From Orychophragmus violaceus (lineage: Eukaryota > Streptophyta > Magnoliopsida > Brassicales > Brassicaceae), in the NCBI GenBank assembly GCA_030180135.1, contig CM058234.1:2046001-2110000 (forward strand): a DNA stretch of 64,000 bases, written 5' to 3'. A model generated the notes under the pieces. It saw only the letters and a program-made list of their open reading frames with translations, was not told where the DNA came from and did not search any database. Every line of letters starts with the position of its first letter. Within the stretch, counting starts at the first letter, position 1. Positions 56,547-64,000 of this stretch are shown here, piece after piece. A program made the translations under genes and the position numbers.

Positions 56547-59500
56547 CTAAGCCAAGACTGGGTTGGAGTGCCGGATTCCCGCAATGCGATTCCTTATCGT
56601 TGAGTCAATGAACAAGAGGATCGCATCTATAGACTTGAATTCCTGTCTATGGAGGCGATTGTTCCTCTCACTCCAAGTGTAATATACTACGCATTGCCAA
56701 GCTAAGCGTTGCAGTCTTTTGGTGCATCTAGGAGTGGATGCACAATTCAAGCTCAGAACAGTTTCAGACCAACTGCGGTTAGGAGCAAGCCTGCAACGTG
56801 AAGCAACAGTAGACCAGATGTTCCAGACATAAGAGCAATCGAAAAATAGGTGGTCCCGAGATTCAGGGCAAAGGTTACAGAGGAGACAAGTGGCAGAAGT
56901 AGGCAGGCCCCAGCGAAGAAGGCGGTCTCTTGTAGGGCACATGTTTAGCATGAAGAGCCAGCAGAGGAAGCTCTGCCTTGGAATACCGTGAGAATTCCAA
57001 ATCACATCAACCCAAGGTACTTGATCACCTCTTGGTCTTAACTCATCATAAACAGCTCCAGTGGAGAACTTAGAGCAAGGTTTATTATTGATTATCCATA
57101 GGTAATTGTCCTCCACAGCCGTTAGGGTGATGGTGGTGAGGAAAGAGTGGAGGAGGAGTTGGGAATCAGAACGTGCTGGCCTGATATTCCATCTACCATT
57201 GTGAAAGGTATCACTGATCGTTGCATTTAGGGGAATACCAAGAAGAGAGTGGTTATTAGCAGAGATGAAGGTCCTCAGGTCTCCAAAGGGGGTCCAGTTA
57301 TGTCTCCAGAAAAGACAGGTACGCCCATTCCCCACTATTGTTTTAACTCTAGTGAAAGCATCTGGCTTCATTTTCAACAGCTTGTTGGCCAACCATGAGT
57401 AATCATTTCTTCTCTCTAGGATCCAGTAGTTGGAGATGGAGCCATTGAGGACCTCCTTAGTGAACCAAGCCACCCAAATGGAGCCTGATCTGAAGAAGAG
57501 GAGCCAAATGAGACGCATAGCGCAGGCTTTATTCCAAAAGGTAAGGTTTTTGATTCCTAACCCTCCCTCAGATTTTGGCTTTGTAATACTATTCCAAGCA
57601 ACTCTAGCAGAATAATTGCCATCCAAAGTACCCTTCCAAAGGTAGGCAGAACACATAGATTGAATTTTATCAATGCATTTCTTTGGGAGGATGAATGTAG
57701 AACACCAGAAATTTGAAATGCCAGCTATGACTGTGTTAATAAGAACTAGCCTTCCCGCAAATGATAGAGATCTAGCACTCCAGGATGTTATCTTCATGTT
57801 TATTTGGTTGAGAAGAGGCTCACAGTTACCTATTGTCAACTTCTTAGTGCAGAGTGGGACTCCGAGGTAACGGATAGGAAGGCAGGCATGCGAGAGGCTT
57901 GTAGACGCAGAGATAGCCTCAATCTCTGGTGTAGAGAGACCAGAAGTAAAGAAGTTAGTCTTGCTAACACTGATGGCCAGGCCAGAGAGGTTTTCAAATT
58001 GACGCAAAACCTGGAGGACACCTTGCACTGACTTGATACTGCCATCTATAAAGATAAGTAGATCATCTGCAAAACATAGATGAGTGAGCTTTGTGTTTAT
58101 ACACTTATCATGATAGCCAGTTAAGCCTAACTCAGCAGACTTGTTTAACAGGGAAGAAAGGCAGTTCATGACCACCACAAAGAGGTAGGGGGACAGAGGG
58201 TCCCCTTGCCTCAAGCCACGCTTTCCTTTGAAGTGCCCATGGACTCTGCCATTGTAGCCAATAGTGAAGGAGGGGGTACAGAGACATGCCTCAAGCCATT
58301 GGATATACTGAGCCGGGACATCAATACTGCGCAGACAGGTAAGAACAAAACTCCAATTGACTGTATCAAAGGCTTTAGCAATATCAACTTTGATAGTTAT
58401 CCTCTTAGGACCATTGTCTTTATGATAGCCATTAACAATTTCACTAGCCAGCACAATATTCTCAAGCAGAAGTCGACCTTTAATAAAAGCAGTTTGATTG
58501 GGGAGAATAAGATTAGCTAGGATATGCTTTAATCTGACCACCAGGAGCTTAGAGATGACTTTGTAGATAGTGTTTAGGCAAGAGATAGGCCTGTATTCAT
58601 TGATGGAACTTGCTCCAGGGTGCTTAGGGACCAGAGTTAAAATGGTAGCATTAGTTGTAGCTGGAAGGAAGCTAGTAGTAAAAAACTGAGAAACAGCTGA
58701 GATCACCTCACTCCCCAAAAGATCCCAAGCAGATTTAAAGAACCCTGAAGTAAGACCATCTGGTCCTGGGGCTTTGTTTGGATTCAGCTTGAATAATACT
58801 GTTTTGATTTCCTCAGGAATAGGGATCCTTACCATACTGCCTTGGATAGCAGGAGAGCACCTAAAGGACAGCATCACCTGAAACCAGTCAACTGAGGCCA
58901 CAGAGGGACAAGCAGAGGCAGGCGCAAGGATTGATGTAAAATGATTGATAGCATGATTGCACATGTCAATAGGGTCAGTGAGAAGAGCACCTGAAGACAA
59001 TAGGAAGGACCTGATTGTGTTATAACCAGCTCTAACTTGAGCAATTCTTTGGAAGTAAGAAGTATTTAAATCCCCTTCTTTTAGAAAGTTAATTCTTGAC
59101 TTCTGCCTGAAATAGCTTTCTTCAATTGATCTCAAGAATAGCCACTTATCATGGATGGCCTTTTCTTCTTCAAAGAGAGCTTGGCTCGGATTTGTAAGAG
59201 CTTCATTCTGAACTCGCTTGAGATCAAGGTACACCTCTGAAACTCTTTCTTGAATCTTAGAGTAATTTTCCTTGTTTATTCTCCTAAGATCTTTTTTGAT
59301 CAGTTTCAGCTTCCAACAAAGCTTACTAAGCTCAACTGTCGGATTCCCCAAGATAAGCCAAGCATCACTAACCACTTTTAGGAACTCAGGGTGCCTAGTC
59401 AAGTAATTATAGAACTTATAAGGTTTGGTACCAGCAAGGGGAAGCTGATAAGATAGATCCATCAAACAAGGACTATGGTCAGAGATTTCTGGAGCTAGGA

Positions 59501-60176
59501 AAGTAGCCGTGCTATTTAGGAAGGCTTCCATCCAGGCACAGTTGACCAAGAGTCTATCAAGCTTTTTGGCAACAGGGGAAAGAGGTTGTTTATTGGACCA
59601 AGAGTAGGTCAGGCCATGGTATCTTAAGTCAAAGAGGCCTACTTGAAGGAGAACATCCCTCAACTCACACATTTGGGGGTCCAAGGTGGTGACGTTTGGG
59701 TGGGAATGCTCAGAAGGATGGAGAATCTGGTTCAGATCACCCCCAACCATCCAAGCTTTACCATCAAGAGAGAGAGCTTGCCAAGTATTCAACAGGTCAA
59801 CCCAGAGGTCAGAACGGTCCTCAGCCAGATTGGAAGCATAGATGGCTGTAAAGATAAATGAAGTGGAAGTTCCAATGGAGACTTCACAAGTAAGAGACTG
59901 ACGGGTCTGATGCAGCACACGGCAGTGAGCAGGGTCTTTCCAGATTAGGATGATTCTGCCATCACCATCCCAAGCATGATTAGAGGTAAACTTCCAGCCT
60001 CTACAAACTCTAGAAATAAGGTTCATATTATTTTCCTTAATATGCGATTCCAAAATTGCACCAAAAGTAGGTTGATGGGTAGACAACCAGTTTGCAAAAG
60101 GTTGATGCTTATCAGAGTCATTAAGTCCTCTGGCATTCCAAAAAAATGATTTGATATTCATAGGTGTTGGTGACAC
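56547..60176 (-). CDS. LINE ORF2: AP-like endonuclease, reverse transcriptase, zf-RVT
   Basis: 1,209 residues without interruption. The endonuclease/exonuclease/phosphatase domain spans about residues 7-235 (FFWNARGLND, VGGDLNQILH, EISDHSPCLMDL). The RT domain spans about 465-735 (NPNKAPGPDGLTSGFF, ITIKVDIAKAFDTVNW, RGLRQGDPLSPYLF and the catalytic FADD box in LCFADDLLIFIDGS). A C-terminal zf-RVT region lies at about 1040-1130 (PRQSFLCWLFMLNMCPTRDR, LLCNLCPESRDHLFFDCS). No RNase H domain follows. The start overlaps the ORF1 end by 19 nt in another frame, as is common in plant LINEs. Confidence 0.92.
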   Translation of the reverse strand: MSPTPMNIKSFFWNARGLNDSDKHQPFANWLSTHQPTFGAILESHIKENNMNLISRVCRGWKFTSNHAWDGDGRIILIWKDPAHCRVLHQTRQSLTCEVSIGTSTSFIFTAIYASNLAEDRSDLWVDLLNTWQALSLDGKAWMVGGDLNQILHPSEHSHPNVTTLDPQMCELRDVLLQVGLFDLRYHGLTYSWSNKQPLSPVAKKLDRLLVNCAWMEAFLNSTATFLAPEISDHSPCLMDLSYQLPLAGTKPYKFYNYLTRHPEFLKVVSDAWLILGNPTVELSKLCWKLKLIKKDLRRINKENYSKIQERVSEVYLDLKRVQNEALTNPSQALFEEEKAIHDKWLFLRSIEESYFRQKSRINFLKEGDLNTSYFQRIAQVRAGYNTIRSFLLSSGALLTDPIDMCNHAINHFTSILAPASACPSVASVDWFQVMLSFRCSPAIQGSMVRIPIPEEIKTVLFKLNPNKAPGPDGLTSGFFKSAWDLLGSEVISAVSQFFTTSFLPATTNATILTLVPKHPGASSINEYRPISCLNTIYKVISKLLVVRLKHILANLILPNQTAFIKGRLLLENIVLASEIVNGYHKDNGPKRITIKVDIAKAFDTVNWSFVLTCLRSIDVPAQYIQWLEACLCTPSFTIGYNGRVHGHFKGKRGLRQGDPLSPYLFVVVMNCLSSLLNKSAELGLTGYHDKCINTKLTHLCFADDLLIFIDGSIKSVQGVLQVLRQFENLSGLAISVSKTNFFTSGLSTPEIEAISASTSLSHACLPIRYLGVPLCTKKLTIGNCEPLLNQINMKITSWSARSLSFAGRLVLINTVIAGISNFWCSTFILPKKCIDKIQSMCSAYLWKGTLDGNYSARVAWNSITKPKSEGGLGIKNLTFWNKACAMRLIWLLFFRSGSIWVAWFTKEVLNGSISNYWILERRNDYSWLANKLLKMKPDAFTRVKTIVGNGRTCLFWRHNWTPFGDLRTFISANNHSLLGIPLNATISDTFHNGRWNIRPARSDSQLLLHSFLTTITLTAVEDNYLWIINNKPCSKFSTGAVYDELRPRGDQVPWVDVIWNSHGIPRQSFLCWLFMLNMCPTRDRLLRWGLPTSATCLLCNLCPESRDHLFFDCSYVWNIWSTVASRCRLAPNRSWSETVLSLNCASTPRCTKRLQRLAWQCVVYYTWSERNNRLHRQEFKSIDAILLFIDSTIRNRIAGIRHSNPVLA

Positions 60177-62352
60177 TCCCCTACGGCGGAGAGGCTACCA
60201 TCAAAAAAAGGATCCAAATGGATAGTTGAGGAGCTATCACTTCCTACCAAGTTAGAACCTGTGGAAGGGGTCTCAGGTAAGCCAGTTGCTAAGTCTGGTA
60301 AAGCAAAAGGAGGTTTAGCAGGCAATGGCAGGTGTGACTTAAATTTCTTCCTTTTTGCATTAGGATCCAAGTCAAAAATGGGACTGTGGGGATAAGGATC
60401 ACCAGAGGGTGTGATGGAAGCAGGAAGAGCAACAACATATGGAACATCCAGGGGGTTAATGGAGAAGATGGTTTCCCATCTGTTCATGAGTGGGATATGA
60501 GGGACGAGAACAGAGGCATGATCCATAGAGTCATAGAGCCCACTTTGAGGTAAAGCTGAGCTTTCAATATCAACAAGCAGCTTTGCAAGGGAGTCTTCTG
60601 TCCCAACAGATGGAGAAGCAATCTGATTAATACCATCCAGAGATTCCTGGGCCTTCAAATCCACCACTAACTCTGAGCCACTTGATGACTGACAGTTAGC
60701 CTGCAGAGATTCCTGCAAGTCTAGGCATCTTGAGAGAGAACCAAAGGTAGGAGCACAATTAGCAGTTGTTTCAGTGACATCAGTAATGATAACCGTGTGC
60801 TGAGTATCAGGTGGGGCTGCAGTACTGGAAACAGTAGGTTTATCCTTAGAAGTCTGAGGATGGCTAGTTTCAGATGTAGATGCAGAGGTATTGGTAGCTA
60901 TGGGAGTAGACTTATCCTTCTGTGGGATTAGGCAATTCTTGGAGATATGGCCAAGCTCCTTGCAATTAGTACAAGTCGGAGGCAACCAAGGATAATCGAC
61001 CTCAACAATAGCTACCCTTCCTTCTCTTCTAGGGAGTTCAATCAGCCTTGGTAACTCCTTAGTTAAGTCAACCTCAACCTTCACATGTGAGAGAACAAGA
61101 CTTGTCATGTTAATAGTAAAGTCATCAGTTTCTATTGGCTCACCCAAAGCTCCAGACACCCAACCAAGGCCCTCTAAAGATCTGAGATCTAGAGGAACAT
61201 TACGAAGATGAGCCCAGATGGGGATAGCTTGGAGGGGTCAGAAGAAGCAGAGTGATGGGAGCCCCATTGGTGTACATGGAACATAGAATCACCAATGTAC
61301 CAAACTCGTTTCTCCAATATTTTTGAACGGACAAAGTCATTAGGAACTCTGACTATCATAGAATTAGCTAGCAGGTTAGTATGAATTTCTATATGCTTGC
61401 CTTTACCCCACATGTAGTTTATAACACTCTGAATTTGTTTGTAGGGTGGAGCACGACCACAGAAGTAACATATGAGGAATTCCTTATGCATTTCAGCCCC
61501 TCTTTGATAAACCTCATCTGGAATGATGACTGTGGGGCTACCAGTACTAGAATACAGGACAGGGCCCTGCCGTTTAAGGCTTCTATCCACAGTTTTCCTG
61601 ATTTTCTCGACCAGCGAGGGCTGAGATTTATAACCCAAGGGACCTGGAACCTCAGCAGAAGCCTTCCGAGAGTTTGGTACGTTGTTAAAAGTAGTATCTC
61701 GCTGTTGGTCTTTATTAGCACCGTTTTCCTCCATAGTAGTATCTCGCTGTTGACTAGGAACCTTATCTTTGTTAGCAGCTCCCTGGTCCACAGGGGGAAC
61801 AAGAACCTCCGTTGTTGGGACCACAGTAGAATCAAGCTCCTTGGTAGGCTCCACAGAAGAAGTACCATGTGAACCAGTAACTCCAGCAAAGAGGCCCACA
61901 CTGCCAAACTGAGGGAAGGTGAGATTCACTTTAGGGGTAGACGGTTTCCCCGTAGCAGCATTAGTGATCAATGGTGAAGTATTTTTTGGCTTGACAATAG
62001 TAAAACTTTTTGCTTTTGTACTTGCAGATCTGGATCCAGAATTTGCTACAGTACCAGTAAGAGATTGGGGATCCGAATGGATACCAGTATTAGCCTTGGA
62101 AGAGGCATTAGTAGAAGTAGGAAGCACCGGACCAGCGACATCAACATCCATAGAGGTGGCCGGAGAAGAAGGAGAAGAACCCCGAGAAGGTGGGGTAGTA
62201 GAGCTACGCAACAGAGGAGGAAACTGAGCAAGACCAAGAGAGGGGTCTGGAGGATCAGGCGGCAGAGGGGGAGGCTTGAGAGACCTTTCACGAGGAGTGG
62301 AAGGCGAGGACACGGCGGAGGGTTTCCCCTCCGGGAACCACTTGTTGTTCAT
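60158..62352 (-). pseudogene. LINE ORF1 (DUF4283 plus zinc knuckle) with one frameshift
   Basis: Starts at 62352 (MNNKWFPEGKPS). A long Pro/Ser-rich region leads into a DUF4283 nucleic-acid-binding domain (VEKIRKTVDRSLKRQGP, IVRVPNDFVRSKILEKRVW). The frame ends at 61189. The protein continues one frame away from about 61240 to 60158. That part holds the CCHC knuckle CTNCKELGHISKNC and a Ser/Thr-rich tail. The break coincides with a C run near 61230-61238, consistent with a one-base change there. ORF1 proteins of this type bind LINE RNA. Confidence 0.85.
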
Positions 62353-62403
62353 TGGTAAATGTGCCAGAGAGAGTTTGGCACTTGTTATACTTTTCTGACC
62401 TAT

Positions 62404-62560
62404 TTTACATGTTCGCAGGTGTCATCTTCTATTTTTTCTTTTTTTGGATTTTTTAGAGCTTGTATAACTTTTGGAGAGGTCTTTTGTTTCAGATTTATTG
62501 TTTTACCATTGATTTTCGTAAAAGTTATACCTGTTTGATGTTATCAAAAAACAAAACACT
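62404..62560. repeat. Direct repeat flanking the LINE, copy 2
   Basis: Near-identical to 55311-55455 (GTGTCATCTTCTATTTTTTC, GAGAGGTCTTTTGTTTCAG, GTTATACCTGTTTGATG). See copy 1. Confidence 0.8.
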
Positions 62561-62639
62561 TATTCTCAAACAATTTTGACCGTCCGTTAGATTCATTCTA
62601 ATACTTTGAACCTTGCTTGTTTTTTTACTTTTTCTTTTC

Positions 62640-62890
62640 AAAAAAAAAAACTAATAAGAAGAGATGTGAACTAAAGGTCACGATTGAAAAGACACGAAGA
62701 TTCACATCAAACCTCTTTAAAAAATGACGTTAACATAAAAGAAAGCAACTATTCTCAATCGATCTTAACCATCTTAAACCGTTAGATCTTTTTTTTTCTT
62801 AACTACCAAAAAAAAGATGACATCAACGTCCCCTTAAAATCACTTTGCACTTAAAACCGTTATTTGAAACAACACGAACCCTTCTTTTGA
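62640..62890. repeat. Dispersed repeat copy B
   Basis: Shares GTGAACTAAA, GGTCACGATTGAAAAGACAC, CAACTATTCTCAAT and ACCGTTAGATCT in order with 200-540. Only one internal unit is present here. Confidence 0.6.
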
Positions 62891-62918
62891 AATCCCTTTT
62901 TATGGTTATAAATATTCG

Positions 62919-63650
62919 TTACAAATTTCCAGATTTGTGTTGAATTAATACATCTCGTTCTCTGACTTCACCAGAAAAATCTCCAACAATCAAACCTGCT
63001 ATTTCATTTGCTGATGGTAAGTCATACTGTCTTTTTCTTTTATCATATCCTACCATATGTATTTTTATCTCATCAATTTCACCACTTTCATATCTATCTC
63101 TAGCTTTCCTTAATATTTTAGCTAGCATATTATTTTCATCAAGCATATTTATTAACAATGATAAAATCTCTTCATCTAATGCATTATCCTTCTTGATTCA
63201 AAATCGACATTCTATTTTTAAGTTCGTTACATGTATCAAATATGTACATTTGCAAGAACTTAGGCTTCTTACCATCGAGAGGTAAAAGTGATCCAATAAT
63301 ATGATAATTTTGACCATGAACCTTAAAACATTAAGGTCCACCAGAATTTAATACTGAATAATCTGTATCAGCTCCCATGGAACACATAGCCAGCAAAGAA
63401 TTATAAACTCTAATTTTTTTACGAAAAGTACCAGACTCGAGTAGAAGAGTTTTAAGTATAGGAGGAGGTTCTTGGATCTTAGGTAGTTTTACTCGACCTT
63501 GTTTACAACATCTTGAAAATAATCGACGTTTTGTTCTTCGGTCTTTCTCAGTGTTTTCACCAAGCCAAACTAAAGCATCACAATCTCCACACCTTTCTAA
63601 TAGTGTATTTTGAGATTTTCTCGAAGATTTTTTTGCTTTTACTGCGTATT
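62919..63650 (-). pseudogene. Helitron RepHel N-terminal region, broken
   Basis: 62919-63158 encodes LDENNMLAKILRKARDRYES and then LPSANEIAGLIVGDFSGEV, the Helitron_like_N domain just before the Rep HUH region. Upstream in other frames are CDALVWLGENTEKDRRTKRR, LAMCSMGADTDYSVLNSGGP and YHIIGSLLPLDGKKPKFLQM, which belong to the same conserved N-terminal region (zinc-binding plus helicase-like). At least three stops or frameshifts occur (near 63190-63200 and 63330). The HUH catalytic and helicase motifs are absent downstream. Non-functional. Confidence 0.7.
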
Positions 63651-64000
63651 AATTTAAAAATTAATAAAAATGAACAAAGCTTTTAAATTAATATAATTTT
63701 TGTAGCTTACCTTTATCAACATGGTCTTTATTTTTATCTTGACTTAATTTTTGCTTCTTTCTTTCTAATTAATAAAAAAATATCACAGGTCATCAATATA
63801 AAAAGGTATAAAATAGAACACACAAAAAAAAAATTATGTCAAACCTTTCGATGGTTGAGTAAGCGCTTTATATTTGTGTTTACCAATTTCTTCTATTCTT
63901 TCAATGTCCGAAATCATGTTTGTTGATTCTATAGTTACAAATTTTATAAAAAACATTATTTATAGATAATAAATTATTAGAATACTATACCTTGATCTTG
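63651..64000. other. AT-rich Helitron sequence at the window edge
   Basis: Possible intron or 5' coding region of the RepHel gene, too AT-rich and broken to read. The window ends here. Confidence 0.3.

Larger units (their letters stand above)
55476..62397 (-). mobile_element. Full-length non-LTR retrotransposon (L1-like LINE)
   Basis: Target duplication ACCTATTTTACATGT at 55461-55475 and 62398-62412. A poly-T run follows the left copy, which is the poly-A tail on the minus strand. The 5' leader is only about 45 nt. ORF1 is broken once, ORF2 is open throughout, and a ~1-kb 3' region follows. The element is full length and not 5'-truncated, which is rare for LINEs, so insertion is recent. Confidence 0.92.
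54574..64000 (-). mobile_element. Autonomous-type Helitron remnant (3' end in window, 5' end beyond), interrupted by a LINE
   Basis: At 54574-54608 the minus strand ends with an 8-bp stem and GCAA loop (CCCGTGCG GCAA CGCGCGGG), then CTCGTCAC and CTAG followed by host T. This is a Helitron 3' terminus. From 62919 to about 63650 the minus strand encodes RepHel-like protein. The LINE at 55476-62397 is nested in it. Between the terminus and the LINE the minus strand holds a poorly conserved coding-like stretch (54960-55290). The 5' end was not reached. Confidence 0.65.

Noticed and set aside
61381..62358. Several plus- and minus-strand frames of 80-160 codons
   Set aside because: They are shadows of LINE ORF1 in other frames.

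Overview
The window is plant nuclear DNA, almost certainly from a Brassicaceae species. Genes are intron-rich with GT-AG splicing. The families seen are typical of crucifers: isoprenylated HMA proteins, F-box/kelch proteins, a WEB coiled-coil protein, an SPO11-1/PPR/PPR neighbourhood like that at Arabidopsis At3g13150-At3g13180, Urb2/Npa2 and RRP45. Ty1/copia, LINE, Helitron, hAT and Harbinger-type elements lie between them. I cannot name the species.

Layout. 1-9 kb holds a HIPP metallochaperone gene (927-1694), a 1-kb poly-A retroposon with a 17-bp target-site duplication, a tRNA-derived SINE, a DUF761 remnant and an intronless kelch gene. 9-14 kb holds TE debris, a frameshifted WEB-family pseudogene and a hAT MITE with a perfect 8-bp target duplication. 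14-18.4 kb is an RsmB/NSUN-type RNA methyltransferase gene broken by an internal tandem duplication. 19-21.4 kb is an F-box/kelch gene inside what is left of a ubiquitin-specific protease gene, of which only the first five exons remain. 22.1-22.5 kb holds four middle exons of SPO11-1, joined within about 20 bp to a nearly complete but 3'-truncated Urb2/Npa2 ribosome-biogenesis gene (22.5-29.1 kb, minus strand). A hAT-like element of 1,068 bp lies 90 bp upstream of its start codon.

31.1-45.2 kb is a nested TE block. An old 5'-truncated copia element (plus strand) is interrupted by a young complete copia element (32797-40616, minus strand, 672-bp LTRs with only two mismatches that I can see, TSD CTTAT). 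A 1-kb non-autonomous Helitron follows. 45.8-47.6 kb is a complete eight-exon exosome RRP45/CER7-type gene. 49.8-50.9 kb holds the C-terminal exons of SPO11-1, followed by two tandem intronless PPR genes (51.5-54.4 kb). From 54,574 to the window end lies a decayed Helitron (3' terminus and part of RepHel visible). A full-length LINE with 15-bp target duplications and an uninterrupted ORF2 has inserted into it.

The main message is that SPO11-1, which is essential for meiotic double-strand breaks, is split into two exon blocks 27 kb apart and lacks its catalytic N-terminal exons. Its neighbours (UBP, NSUN, Urb2, WEB) are also truncated or frameshifted. The simplest reading is a redundant, fractionating copy of a segment in a duplicated genome, joined by rearrangement to an Urb2 segment. 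The most unusual sequence feature is a recurring palindromic CGATCGA unit. It appears in the LTRs, the leader and inside coding regions of the copia elements.
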